From Baaleninema simplex PCC 7105 (GTDB lineage Bacteria > Cyanobacteriota > Cyanobacteriia > Cyanobacteriales > Geitlerinemataceae), in the NCBI RefSeq assembly GCF_000332355.1, contig NZ_KB235958.1:425466-489465 (forward strand): a stretch of 64,000 nucleotides of DNA. Direction: 5' to 3'. The notes under the pieces were generated by a model. The model searched no databases. It saw only the letters and a program-made list of their open reading frames with translations, and was not told where the DNA came from. The translations under genes were made by a program, and so were the position numbers. How positions within the stretch are numbered: position 1 is the stretch's first letter; each line of letters begins with the position of its first letter. Below are positions 52,837 to 62,168 of the stretch, in pieces.

Positions 52837-54584
52837 CCCTTAACGATGTTTTGGGAAACGTTCTCGAACAGCCGCTGTCGCCAGGCAGCATCGACTTTGC
52901 GATCGGTTTTCAGTTCTAACAGGCGAACTCCCGTCTTGGGGAGTTGTTTTAGGCTGCGCTTCAAGTGTTGCCACGACGCGATCGCCTCATATTCGACCCC
53001 GTACGCGCGACACAGCGACGGGACGTCCACAGACTGCGGCGTGGCGAAAAACGCCTCGAACGGTGGCTCGAACTGAGAAATCGGCAACATCTCGAAAATA
53101 CCACCACCGTGATTGTTCGCTAACACCACTGTCAAACTGCTCCGAAACTGCTGCCGCAACAAAAAGCCGTTAGCATCGTGGAACAGCGCCAGATCTCCAG
53201 TTAACAATACAGTAGGAGCCTCCCACGCGACCCCGAACGCTGTCGAGAGCGTCCCGTCGATGCCGTTCGCCCCGCGATTGCACCACACCCGCACGCGACG
53301 GTCGCTCGGTTGCCAAAACCACTCCAAATCTCGCACGGGCATACTGTTAGCCACGAACAGCCCCGTCGCCGGAGGCAAGATCTCAGAGAGCGTCCAAACT
53401 AACTTCGGTTCCACGAGATCGTCGGTATGGCCGAAAGTGTCATCGATCTGCTGGCGTACCTGACGATCGGCCTCGCACCACTGTCGGCAAAACTCCGACG
53501 CCCCCGGCGGCACCACGGGATCGGGAATCGGCAACCGTTCGATCGCCACCCGTAAAACCCTCGTGTTTCCGTGGAGCGGATCGGGATTGCGATCGCTCGG
53601 GTCTAACACCCACACCTGCGGCCGAACCGCCGCCAACCACTCCCGCAATACCTTACTCGTGGGCAAATCTCCCACTTGTACCACCACCTCGGGAACCAAC
53701 CGTTTCGCCATCGATTCGTCTCGTAGCATCAGGTCGTAGGTCGAAACGAGATGGGGATTGAGAGAGGCATAGTTTCGCAGCGGCGAGAGTCCCTCGGCCA
53801 ACACCGGAAATCCCAACGTTTTTGCCAAATGCGCCACCGCTTGACAGTAGGCTTTATCCTCGACGGGTTGGGCGACCCCCGCCACGATCAGCCCGCGATC
53901 GCACTTGAACCAAGCCGAAAACGCGCGATCGAGATCCGCAGCCGACGCCAGAGAAAACGTCGCCTCCGAAGGAATCGACCCTTCAAAAAAGCTGTCGGGA
54001 AACTGCCGGGCGAACGCCTGGGCGTCCGGTTCGCGAATCGGAGGTAACGGCTCGCGAAACGGACAGTTGAGGTGAACCGCACCCGCCACGGGAAACCGCG
54101 TGCGTTCGAGAGCGTAAGCGATCGTCTGGCGCAGATAGTACAACTGCGATAAATCGAGTTCCGGCAGTGCCAACTCCGTCTGCCAAGTGGGATAGTTGCC
54201 GTACAGTTTGAGTTGGTCGATCGCTTGTCCGGCATGACAGTGGCGCAGTTCCGGCGGGCGATCGGCTGTCAACACCAACAACGGTACGCGGCTTTCTCGC
54301 GCCTCGATGACGGCCGGGTAGAAATTCGCTCCCGCCGTTCCCGAGGTACACACCAACGCCGTCGCCCGTCCCGTGCGCTTGGCCAGTCCGAGGGCGAAAA
54401 ACGCCGCCGATCGCTCGTCGAGAACGGGAACGGCTTCGATGTCGGGATGGATGGCAAACGCCATCGTGAGGGGCGTCGAACGAGACCCAGGGCAGACTAC
54501 CGCCGTCGTCAGTCCCAGTTTGGCAAGGGTTTCGACGGCGACGGACGCCCAAATCGTGTTGCGGTTGCGAAAATCAACGGTCAT
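52833..54584 (-). CDS. menD: 2-succinyl-5-enolpyruvyl-6-hydroxy-3-cyclohexene-1-carboxylate synthase
   Basis: 583 residues from MTVDFRNRNT at 54584 (six further residues are possible). ThDP-dependent fold: N-terminal VCPGSRSTPLTMAFA and ERSAAFFALGLAKRTG, C-terminal ThDP motif GDLALFHDANGFLL and NNHGGGIFEMLP. It joins isochorismate with 2-oxoglutarate on the way to phylloquinone (or menaquinone), the electron carrier of photosystem I. It is a lone men gene here. Confidence 0.96.
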   Translation of the reverse strand: MTVDFRNRNTIWASVAVETLAKLGLTTAVVCPGSRSTPLTMAFAIHPDIEAVPVLDERSAAFFALGLAKRTGRATALVCTSGTAGANFYPAVIEARESRVPLLVLTADRPPELRHCHAGQAIDQLKLYGNYPTWQTELALPELDLSQLYYLRQTIAYALERTRFPVAGAVHLNCPFREPLPPIREPDAQAFARQFPDSFFEGSIPSEATFSLASAADLDRAFSAWFKCDRGLIVAGVAQPVEDKAYCQAVAHLAKTLGFPVLAEGLSPLRNYASLNPHLVSTYDLMLRDESMAKRLVPEVVVQVGDLPTSKVLREWLAAVRPQVWVLDPSDRNPDPLHGNTRVLRVAIERLPIPDPVVPPGASEFCRQWCEADRQVRQQIDDTFGHTDDLVEPKLVWTLSEILPPATGLFVANSMPVRDLEWFWQPSDRRVRVWCNRGANGIDGTLSTAFGVAWEAPTVLLTGDLALFHDANGFLLRQQFRSSLTVVLANNHGGGIFEMLPISQFEPPFEAFFATPQSVDVPSLCRAYGVEYEAIASWQHLKRSLKQLPKTGVRLLELKTDRKVDAAWRQRLFENVSQNIVKG

Positions 54585-54781
54585 GGATATGGATAGCGAC
54601 AATCAAGAAACGGGCGATCGCAACGTTCCCAACCCTTCGGCAGTGTCGCACGCGGCGATCGCTCGAAGGTTCCGAACGCTCGGTCGGGGTTCTCCTGGCG
54701 ACCGACTCTCGCGATCGGGTGGGGAGGCCCGGCGTTGCCTAACGACTTCGACCTCGAGCGTGGCGAACGTTAAAGGTGCGG

Positions 54782-55651
54782 TTAATAATGAAATGGGACG
54801 ACCGACATCGGCACGAGCGCCAATGCCAACCACTGACACAAACAGGGCTGCCAGTTGGGGATTGGCGGGGCGTCTTCCAACAGGGCTTCGATCCGTTCCT
54901 CTAAGCGACTGCGAGGGGCATCGCAACTCAAGGCAGCCCGCACGTCCGAGCGATCGCCGAAAGGGATAGAGGGCATCGACTGAAACGGCACTTTAGCAAC
55001 GGTCAACAGCGATTCTGCCAGTAACAACCCGTCTACCTGTTGTGCCGCCCAGCGATCGGCTCGAATTTCTCGCAGGAGCAGCAACTCATCCCAAATCGCT
55101 TCTGTTTTTGGCAACCACAGGGTCGATCGCTTCAACCAACCCAGCCAAAAAAACCAGAACGTATCGCGATAGTACAGATGGGCTCGTTCGTGGGCGAGAA
55201 CCGCCTTCAAACGCGGCTCGTCTAAGCGATCGAGCAATCCTCGAGCGACGGCCAGCTCCGGTCGCCAAAAGCCTACCACCGCACTAAAGGGAATATCTTC
55301 CTCGAATACGCGACAGGGGTAGTCTAGAATTTGCCGTTGTGGATAGCGTCGCAGCGATCGTTGCGATCGCCACGCACTGACGCCACACCCAACCAGCCGC
55401 GCCCCTGCCACCGCCAGAAAACTCGCCGAGATTCCGTAACTCAGTTCGGCGGTTCCCGACCACGCCATGTTACCCCCCATTCCCATACAGACTACCGCTA
55501 ACGCCGTGGTCACCAGTAACAGGGGAGGAAACACCAATTGAGCCAGCGCCGCATACCAGCGATCGCGGTATCCCGAGCGTTCGAGGCGATCGTAACAGCA
55601 GCGAAAGGCCAAGCTCCCGAAAAGGGCAGCCAGAACCATCAGCAGGTGCAT
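54782..55651 (-). CDS. petP: M56 family membrane metalloprotease (BlaR1/PetP-like)
   Basis: 289 residues. Four hydrophobic segments (about 1-15, 35-60, 70-90 and near the C-terminus) frame a zinc protease motif HERAH in VLAHERAHLYYRDT, with the later Glu in LREIRADRWAAQQ. It has no penicillin-sensor domain. In Synechocystis the equivalent protein (PetP, slr0241) degrades PetR when copper is present and so switches between plastocyanin and cytochrome c6. The one-nucleotide overlap (TGATG) with the BlaI-type gene upstream matches that pair. Assignment to PetP is by homology of arrangement; petE and petJ are not in the window. Confidence 0.8.
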   Translation of the reverse strand: MHLLMVLAALFGSLAFRCCYDRLERSGYRDRWYAALAQLVFPPLLLVTTALAVVCMGMGGNMAWSGTAELSYGISASFLAVAGARLVGCGVSAWRSQRSLRRYPQRQILDYPCRVFEEDIPFSAVVGFWRPELAVARGLLDRLDEPRLKAVLAHERAHLYYRDTFWFFWLGWLKRSTLWLPKTEAIWDELLLLREIRADRWAAQQVDGLLLAESLLTVAKVPFQSMPSIPFGDRSDVRAALSCDAPRSRLEERIEALLEDAPPIPNWQPCLCQWLALALVPMSVVPFHY

Positions 55652-56073
55652 CAGGCGTCCGCCTCCCGCCCCTGACGCATTACTCGAACGCGTTCGGTGA
55701 TGGCTTCGAGGCGATCGAGACTGTCTCCGTCGAGGCTGTCGGCAAAGGCCGCTACCACGTCGGGATTGCTAATGTCGAGAAAGCGTTGCAGGCGATCGTG
55801 GGATTGCAGCATTTGGGCTTCGTTCCGCGATAGCACTGGCGTCCATCGGAACGCGCGATCGCGTTTGTCGCATTCGAGCCAGCCTTTCTTCGTCAACCGA
55901 CGCAGTACCGTCGTCACCGAAGCGTAAGCCAGTTCGCGATCGGGGTCGGATAAGAGGCGATCGCGCACCTCTTTAACTGTCGCCGAACCTAGGGCGTACA
56001 GCGTTTCTAACACCTCGGCTTCGAGGGGGCCGAGAGACAGTTGTTTCGGACGTCGATCGGGCAGTGGAACCAT
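55651..56073 (-). CDS. petR: BlaI/CopY family repressor (PetR-like)
   Basis: 140 residues. Winged helix: LGPLEAEVLETLYALGSATVKEVRDRLL, then YASVTTVLRRLTKKGWLECDK, with a C-terminal dimerisation helix. It belongs to the BlaI/MecI/CopY family, whose members are inactivated by proteolysis by a partner M56 protease. In cyanobacteria the pair PetR/PetP regulates petE and petJ with copper. Its own promoter is in 56074-56207. Confidence 0.83.
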   Translation of the reverse strand: MVPLPDRRPKQLSLGPLEAEVLETLYALGSATVKEVRDRLLSDPDRELAYASVTTVLRRLTKKGWLECDKRDRAFRWTPVLSRNEAQMLQSHDRLQRFLDISNPDVVAAFADSLDGDSLDRLEAITERVRVMRQGREADA

Positions 56074-56207
56074 GTTCGGTGAAGCGTGCAGAATATCCAG
56101 TATAGAGCGAACTCTCGGGGCGTACCGTTGTCATCGCCTCGAGCGCAATTCTCAGTTCGCCGATCTCATTATCTCACTCTATCGTCATCTCTTCATCTTA
56201 CGAGATC

Positions 56208-56498
56208 TTACGAGCGGCGGCGCGAGGTGCTAGTCAAGTGAGGGAGCGGTCGAGCCGAACGACTCGGGGGAAGATAGTATTCAGCCGCCGTTTCGGGTTG
56301 TCGGTCTCGTCGGCGCTGAATTTGCCACCAGCGCAGGGCGACGGCGACGCCGATGGTTCCCATCCCGAAGGCTAACAGCGACCCGCTTCCGCCCAAACCA
56401 CCGAGAGCTGCGTCTACAGCCCCCACCGTTAGGACGAAGCTAGAAATGGGTTCTTTGCGATAAATCGATTTGACAATTCGATGCCAAGCAGCATTCAT
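56208..56498 (-). CDS. small conserved membrane protein
   Basis: 96 residues. MNAAWHRIVKSIYRKEPISSFVLTVGAVDAALGGLGGSGSLLAFGMGTIGVAVALRWW has one or two glycine-rich hydrophobic segments (about 20-56), followed by an Arg-rich tail of 35 residues. The opening resembles a protein found widely in cyanobacteria, but no function is recognised. Confidence 0.75.
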   Translation of the reverse strand: MNAAWHRIVKSIYRKEPISSFVLTVGAVDAALGGLGGSGSLLAFGMGTIGVAVALRWWQIQRRRDRQPETAAEYYLPPSRSARPLPHLTSTSRRRS

Positions 56499-56691
56499 GA
56501 GGTTGTTCCTACTTAACGGACCGAAGCCGAGCGATCGCGGTTTCGTGCGTTTCTCCGACCGTTCGCTACCACAAAACGAGGAGAAAACGACCCGAAAAAC
56601 GCCCGGCCGAGATGCCGTTTCGGTTACAGTGGGGCGAACGTCGAGGGAAGGCGATCGGGGCAGGCGCGAAACCTTCCCCCCGATCTCGATC

Positions 56692-56865
56692 TTAGATCAA
56701 GCCCAACCAAGCAAGTAAACCTTGACCGGACAGATATTCGATCGCCAGTGCAGCCACGAATCCCACCATGGCCGCGCGACCGTTGAGACGTTCGGCGTAC
56801 TTGTTGAATCCGAATTTCGGTTCGCTGAGGTTGGGCGTGACAGAAGGTTCTGGAGGTTGGCTCAT
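56692..56865 (-). CDS. high-light-inducible protein (Hlip)
   Basis: 57 residues from MSQPPEPS at 56865 (an upstream start would add 16 unrelated residues). A single membrane helix holds the chlorophyll-binding signature, FNKYAERLNGRAAMVGFVAALAIEY, with Glu, Asn and Arg ligand positions. Hlips protect photosystems under strong light and help insert chlorophyll into PSII assembly. It is the small, cyanobacterial-type protein. Paired with the two psbA genes in this window only by distance. Confidence 0.93.
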   Translation of the reverse strand: MSQPPEPSVTPNLSEPKFGFNKYAERLNGRAAMVGFVAALAIEYLSGQGLLAWLGLI

Positions 56866-56976
56866 ACCGGTTAAACGATGACGACAAGCGATTAGAACGC
56901 AATCGACTTCCATCTTAACGGACGGGTGCGATCGCGGCGGTGGTGTGCGCGACGTTTCGAGGCAGGGGCTTGGGTC

Positions 56977-57213
56977 TCAAGTACGGTCGTCACCGCGATC
57001 GAATTCTTTGACCACCATCACTTCAGTCGCTTTAATCAACACGGTCACCTCGTCGCCAAGTTTGAGTTGCAGTCGTTCGGCCGAGCGACGCGTAATCACC
57101 GCATCGACCAAATTGTCTCCGACTCGTACCGTGACATGAGCCAAAATATCTCCGTACTCAATTTCTGTCACCCGCCCCCGCAATTGGTTCCGTCCGCTAA
57201 TTTGTGCTGTCAT
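56977..57213 (-). CDS. molbindin, single TOBE domain (Mop) protein
   Basis: 78 residues. SGRNQLRGRVTEIEYGDILAHVTVRVGDNLVDAVITRRSAERLQLKLGDEVTVLIKATEVMV is one TOBE (molybdenum-pterin-binding) repeat. Such proteins bind molybdate or tungstate for storage or delivery. It starts 70 bp from the divergent ald start. Confidence 0.92.
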   Translation of the reverse strand: MTAQISGRNQLRGRVTEIEYGDILAHVTVRVGDNLVDAVITRRSAERLQLKLGDEVTVLIKATEVMVVKEFDRGDDRT

Positions 57214-57283
57214 CTTTCTGTCATCTCGATTTAGGATTTTCTTTAAAATTAAGGCAACAATCTAGTTTAGTGAATACAAATTG

Positions 57284-58372
57284 ATGGAAATTGGCGTTCC
57301 CAAGGAAATCAAAGACCGAGAATTTCGAGTGGGGTTGAGTCCGCAAAGCGTTCGCGTCTTACACGAACGCGGACACGACGTCTTTGTTGAAACGGGGGCA
57401 GGACTCGGCTCGGGATTTACGGACGAAGACTATCTCAAAGCCGGAGCAGAAATTGTCTCGTCTGCTGTTGCTGCCTGGGATCGCGAGATGGTGGTGAAAG
57501 TCAAAGAGCCGCTTCGGGACGAATACCAATTTTTAGCGAGCGATCGCATCCTGTTTACCTACCTACACCTGGCAGCCGATCGCTCGCTGACAGAAGCCCT
57601 CGTTAAATCGGGAACGTTGGCGATCGCCTATGAAACGGTACGGTTATCCGACGGCAAACTTCCCCTTCTCACCCCCATGAGCGTCATTGCCGGACGGCTT
57701 TCCGTTCAGTTTGGAACCCGCTTCCTCGAACGACAACAAGGCGGACGCGGCGTCCTCCTCGGCGGTGTTCCCGGCGTTCCTTCCGGTAACGTCGTCGTCC
57801 TTGGCGGCGGTGTCGTCGGCACAGAAGCCGCTCGCATGGCCGTCGGCTTGGGGGCGCGCGTGCAAATCTTCGATATCGATATCGATCGCCTCTCCTATCT
57901 CGAAACGCTCTTTGGTTCCCGCGTCGAATTGCTCTATAGCAACTCGGCTCAAATTGAAACGGCCATCGGCCGAGCCGACCTCGTTATCGGTGCCGTTCTC
58001 GTCTTGGGACGCAAACCGCCCGTTCTCGTATCCCGAGAACTCGTTTCAAAAATGCACCCCGGTTCGGTTATCGTCGATGTCGCCATCGATCAAGGCGGTT
58101 GTATCGAAACCATCCGTCCCACGTCCCACACCCAACCCACCTACGAAATCGATGGCATCTTACACTACGCCGTCCCCAATATGCCGGGAGCAGTTCCTTG
58201 GACGGCGACCCAAGCCTTGAACAACAGCACGTTGCCCTACGTCCTCAAACTCGCCGAGTTCGGTGCAGATGCCGTCGCGACCGATTCGGCCTTGGCTGAA
58301 GGCGTCAACGTCAAACACCACCAAATCGTCCATCCCGCCATCCGAGAGGTCTTCGCCAACACCGAATCATGA
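57284..58372 (+). CDS. ald: alanine dehydrogenase
   Basis: 362 residues from the ATG at 57284 (a TTG lies one codon earlier). [18 protein letters not shown] is the family start; KVKEP carries the catalytic Lys and HLAADRSLT the His. [22 protein letters not shown] is the NAD fold. It interconverts alanine and pyruvate with ammonia. Its downstream spacer 58373-58500 has purine-rich and CTGGTGA/CTGGCGA heptamer repeats. Confidence 0.97.
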   Translation: MEIGVPKEIKDREFRVGLSPQSVRVLHERGHDVFVETGAGLGSGFTDEDYLKAGAEIVSSAVAAWDREMVVKVKEPLRDEYQFLASDRILFTYLHLAADRSLTEALVKSGTLAIAYETVRLSDGKLPLLTPMSVIAGRLSVQFGTRFLERQQGGRGVLLGGVPGVPSGNVVVLGGGVVGTEAARMAVGLGARVQIFDIDIDRLSYLETLFGSRVELLYSNSAQIETAIGRADLVIGAVLVLGRKPPVLVSRELVSKMHPGSVIVDVAIDQGGCIETIRPTSHTQPTYEIDGILHYAVPNMPGAVPWTATQALNNSTLPYVLKLAEFGADAVATDSALAEGVNVKHHQIVHPAIREVFANTES

Positions 58373-58446
58373 GAGGAGAGCTTCTTCAGTGGAGAGGGAA
58401 GAGGGGAGAGGGAAGAGTGAGGACAGGTAACAGTTTCTCCTCATCT

Positions 58447-58492
58447 CCTCACTGGTGACTGGCGACTGGTGACTGGCGACTGTAAAAGCTTC
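58447..58492. repeat. CTGGTGACTGGCGA heptamer repeat
   Basis: Four tandem heptamers, CTGGTGA/CTGGCGA alternating, followed by CTGTAAAAGCT. The same array with three copies and the same CTGTAAAAGCT end is at 43844-43869. It lies upstream of the TnpB element. Confidence 0.75.
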
Positions 58493-58517
58493 GCCTATCC
58501 AGATTCTTCGCAGTACT

Positions 58518-58543
58518 CCAGCCATAGCTGAAAGCTTGGCTGG
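58518..58543. repeat. hairpin near the left end of the TnpB element
   Basis: CCAGCC (58518-58523) and GGCTGG (58538-58543) with AGCT repeats inside. IS605-type elements carry a subterminal hairpin of this kind near each end, so it may mark the left end. Confidence 0.45.
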
Positions 58544-58602
58544 TGGTGTAGCGAAGCGCGACCGAGGGGAGTAACCTACAAAAGATTTGCTACAGTTTAG
58601 AT

Positions 58603-60043
58603 ATGCTAAACATGACGTGGGAATTTAAGCTAGAGCCAACTGCGAAGCAGGTTTCAGAGATCGAACACATTCTTGATGTGTGCCGCCATGTCTGGAATTT
58701 TGCTCTGCGGGAACGTAAAGACTGGCTAAATTCCCGCAAGTCACCCGTGAATGCGTGCTCGATTCGGCAGGAATCGATCTTGCCAGCAGATGCACCCTTT
58801 CCGAACTACCACGTTCAGGCTAAGCGTTTGACCGCTGCCAAGACTGAATACCCCCGATTAAAGACTGTCAACGCTCAGGTTCTTCAGCAAGTCCTTAGAA
58901 AACTTGAGGCTTCTTGGGAGTCATGGCGGTTAAAACGTTCGGGTCTTCCACGGTTCAAAAAGCCGAATCGAATGCGGTCGTTGGTCTTCCCCCAGATGCT
59001 CAAAAACTGTAGTGTCTGATGAGGGTATAAAGCTGCCGCAACTGGGATGGGTTCGGGTTCGGTGGTCGCGGAAAATTCCTGATTTATTTCAGGTTAAGCA
59101 AGCTCGAATTGTGCGTAAGGCATCCGGGTACTTTGTTATGCTGAGCCTTCAGGCTGACATCGATATCCCTGACACGATACCTCACGGACATCCGGTAGGG
59201 ATTGATGTGGGTCTGGAGTACTTTCTTTCAACGTCTGATGGAGAACAGGTCAAGCGACCTCGCTTCTTCAACAATCTGCACCGCAAGCTGAAATCGCTGC
59301 AACGCCGATTGAAGAAAAAGCAGAAGGGATCAGCTAACTGGCTGAAACTCCAGAAGAAAATTGCCAGAGTCCATCAACGGATTGCTGATACGCGAAAAGA
59401 CTGGCATTTCAAGCTGGCTCATCACCTCTGCGACGGTGCAGGGATGATTTTTGTCGAAGATCTCGACTTCCGCATTATGGCTAAGGGAATGCTGGGCAAG
59501 CACACCCTCGATGCTGGATTGGGTCAATTTGTCAACCAGATTCTTCCCTGGGTGTGTTGGAAGCGTGATGTGTATTACGGCAAGGTGGATGCTCGTGGCA
59601 CTTCTCAGGAATGTCCCGATTGTGGGGCAGAGGTTCGTAAAGACCTCTCAACTCGAATCCATCACTGCCACAACTGCGGTTCGATCGAACCCCGTGATGT
59701 GGCCAGTGGACAAGTCATCTGTAGCCGTGGGCAACGGCAAATCGAAAATGCCTGTGGAGTCGAGGCGACGGGGGATCGGGTCACTGATTCTAGTTGGCTG
59801 GCTGTGAAGCAGGAAATCTTTGGGGCGACCCAAGGAATCTCCCTGCATACCCGGAACGGGTTGCTGGGAGAGGATGTCAACGCCGCAGTCGTAAATAGCT
59901 TAAAACAGGGACTTGGTAGTACTCCAAAATTAACCACGTTACACAGGCTAAATGGCTTACGAAGGTCAGGACAGCCCAAAAAATGGGAAAAATGCCAAAC
60001 GGACTCCCCGGCAGGGGTGGAAAGATGTAAGCCGCTAGACTGA
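58603..60043 (+). pseudogene. tnpB: TnpB (IS200/IS605-type RNA-guided nuclease), single frameshift
   Basis: The first part, 58603-59019 (139 residues), has the TnpB N-terminus LEPTAKQVSEIEHILDVCRHVWNFAL. The second, 59012-60043, continues in the next frame with VGIDVGLEYFLST (RuvC-I Asp), FVEDLDF (RuvC-II Glu), a zinc finger CPDCG...CHNCG and RDVASGQVI (RuvC-III Asp). The frames join at AAAAA near 58999-59003; removing one A gives an uninterrupted FPQMLKTVVSDEGIKLP. All catalytic residues remain. The final 160 nt run into the convergent gene at 59877, so the true end may lie earlier. No tnpA is nearby. Confidence 0.9.
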
Positions 60044-60335
60044 CGATCGCTGTGGGAAACAGAACGAACGCGATCGCCGCCAGCCAAGCTTCCCAACTCA
60101 AACGAACATCGTCGCGATGGGAGACCGTCCAGCGCTGACCGTTCCAACGCCACGTTAATGGCGGCGAGCGATCGACCACCCGAACGGACTGTTTGGAAGC
60201 ATTAACGGCAAAGACATGGTGGCATACGTCGCATCCGAACGCTTCCATCAGTGTGAGTTCCGAAAGCGTCCCGCGCCGACACAGGGGACAGGGGTATGTC
60301 TGTCGAACGTTTAGGGGAGTTGGAGAACCTGACAT
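59877..60335 (-). CDS. zinc-ribbon protein with two C-terminal membrane segments
   Basis: 152 residues. CPLCRRGTL and CDVCHHVF are the two CXXC halves of a zinc ribbon at about 16-40. Two hydrophobic segments follow at about 88-108 and 118-140. A similar layout is common in cyanobacterial proteins of unknown role. The last residues SYLRLRR overlap the extended TnpB frame on the other strand, so the insertion may have altered the C-terminus. Confidence 0.8.
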   Translation of the reverse strand: MSGSPTPLNVRQTYPCPLCRRGTLSELTLMEAFGCDVCHHVFAVNASKQSVRVVDRSPPLTWRWNGQRWTVSHRDDVRLSWEAWLAAIAFVLFPTAIVSLAAYIFPPLPGSPFGIFPIFWAVLTFVSHLACVTWLILEYYQVPVLSYLRLRR

Positions 60336-60633
60336 CGTTAGCCGAGAGTCGGTAAGTGAACCAGAAAGCAGCGATCGCCGTACTGTTCTTTCCCAGAGGC
60401 GAGAAATCCTATGCTTAACGGTAATGCAAAAAATTCAAACTGAGTGGGTTTCCATCACCTCAGTTCTGAGTTTAAAGGTTTTGGCAAGGCGATCGCTCAC
60501 CCCAAACAACGTTCTGGCAGGTTCTTCTCTGCCGTTAAATTCAGTTCGCTCCCTCTCACATCATTACAAATGATCAAAAAAGGGACGAACGGTCGATCGC
60601 CCCCCGAAACATTAAAAACCGTTAGTTGTTACC

Positions 60634-60816
60634 CTAATTCTGAGACGGAACCGTGGGAGATTGTTGCTGCTTTAACTTCTTCAACTCGATTTCGAGGGTG
60701 TCGAGTTGGGCTTGCAGATGCAAGTATTTCACCTGATGGTCGGCTTGGTAAACTGACAGAGGACGTAACATCACCGACGAGTTTCCAGCCTTCTGAGTTC
60801 GAGATAAAGTTGTCAT
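60634..60816 (-). CDS. small hypothetical protein
   Basis: 60 residues. The second half, QVKYLHLQAQLDTLEIELKKLKQQQ, is a coiled-coil helix; the first is Ser/Thr rich. It resembles short proteins conserved in cyanobacteria but I cannot name it. The gap 60336-60633 upstream of it (relative to the zinc-ribbon gene) shows nothing else. Confidence 0.55.
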   Translation of the reverse strand: MTTLSRTQKAGNSSVMLRPLSVYQADHQVKYLHLQAQLDTLEIELKKLKQQQSPTVPSQN

Positions 60817-61017
60817 ATTATAACTGCCTAGTAATTCTTACCTACTCACACCAACGAGATATTGTACTGCGATCGCTCCCAAAGATTGCATCGAATGTTG
60901 CAGTTTCTCAAATTTCCCAACTGGCGATCGCTCCTCCGACAAATCTCGAACCGTTGTGTTTCGAGACTTCCACGGATTTGATACACTGAAGATAAACGCC
61001 ATATCTCGAAAATTACT

Positions 61018-62127
61018 GTGACGCTGAGCTTTCCCACCACCAACGAGCGCCAAGACGACCCTGTCCCCCAAAAACGAGGCTGGCGGGGACTGATCGATGC
61101 ATATCGCCCCTACTTACCCGTCACCGACTCGACCCCCATCGTGACGCTGTACGAAGGCAACACGCCACTGATTCCCGTCCCCTCCATCGCCGCAGAAATC
61201 GGAAAAAAGGTTGAAGTCTTCGTTAAATACGACGGGTTGAACCCCACTGGCAGCTTCAAAGACCGGGGAATGACCATGGCAATTACGAAGGCGAAGGAAG
61301 AAGGCGCCAAAGCCGTGATCTGTGCCAGTACGGGGAACACCTCTGCCGCCGCTGCCGCGTACGCCAAACGGGGCGGTCTGCGAGCGTTCGTCGTCATTCC
61401 CGACGGTTACGTCGCCTTGGGCAAGCTCGCACAAGCGTTAGTCTATGGTGCAGAAGTTTTAGCCATTCGCGGCAATTTCGACAAAGCTCTCGATATCGTG
61501 CGGGAAATGGGCGAACACTATCCGGTAACAGTGGTCAACTCCATCAACCCCTATCGCCTCGAAGGACAGAAAACGGCAGCGTTTGAAGTGGTCGAAGATC
61601 TCGGAAACGCCCCGGATTGGCTGTGTATTCCTGTGGGGAACGCCGGAAACATCACTGCCTACTGGATGGGATTCTGTCAGTACCACCAACTCGGAAAGTG
61701 CGATCGCCTGCCGAAAATGATGGGATTCCAAGCGGCCGGATCTGCCCCCATTATCGCCGGACACCCCATCGAACACCCGGAAACGGTGGCGACGGCAATT
61801 CGCATCGGCAACCCGGCTAACTGGCAAAAAGCCCTCGCAGTCGGCGAAGCCAGTCAAGGAGAGTTCAACCCGGTCACAGATGAGGAAATTCTCCACGCTT
61901 ATCGGCTGTTAGGGCGCGAAGGGGTATTTTGCGAACCGGCGTCGGCGGCGTCGGTGGCGGGATTGTTGAAAGTGAAAGATCGCGTTCCCACGGGGGCGAC
62001 GATCGTGTGCGTCTTGACGGGGAACGGTTTGAAAGACCCCGATTCGGCGATCGAACACAGCGAAACTCAATTGCGCCAGGGTATCGAACCGGATTTGGAA
62101 GCCGTGGCGCAGGTCATGGGGTTTTAA
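61018..62127 (+). CDS. thrC: threonine synthase
   Basis: 369 residues from GTG at 61018. The PLP-binding Lys is in [11 protein letters not shown], with the glycine loops [11 protein letters not shown] and [15 protein letters not shown] following. It converts O-phosphohomoserine to threonine. This is the shorter, plant/archaeal-like subgroup of the enzyme. It is convergent with a DUF39 gene that draws on the same aspartate-semialdehyde branch. Confidence 0.97.
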   Translation: MTLSFPTTNERQDDPVPQKRGWRGLIDAYRPYLPVTDSTPIVTLYEGNTPLIPVPSIAAEIGKKVEVFVKYDGLNPTGSFKDRGMTMAITKAKEEGAKAVICASTGNTSAAAAAYAKRGGLRAFVVIPDGYVALGKLAQALVYGAEVLAIRGNFDKALDIVREMGEHYPVTVVNSINPYRLEGQKTAAFEVVEDLGNAPDWLCIPVGNAGNITAYWMGFCQYHQLGKCDRLPKMMGFQAAGSAPIIAGHPIEHPETVATAIRIGNPANWQKALAVGEASQGEFNPVTDEEILHAYRLLGREGVFCEPASAASVAGLLKVKDRVPTGATIVCVLTGNGLKDPDSAIEHSETQLRQGIEPDLEAVAQVMGF

Positions 62128-62168
62128 GAATTGAGAATCGATCGCGGCGATCGCACGCCCTCTATCGA

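Noticed and set aside
54373-54969. 198-residue frame on the plus strand
   Set aside because: It covers the start of menD and the end of the M56 gene on the opposite strand and has no recognisable protein features.
59877-60043. C-terminal 55 residues of the TnpB frame as true coding sequence
   Set aside because: They overlap a well-formed gene on the other strand and lie after the last TnpB motif, so they are probably read-through.
60838-61071. 77-residue frame on the minus strand overlapping thrC
   Set aside because: It overlaps the thrC start region and lacks a ribosome site or conserved look.
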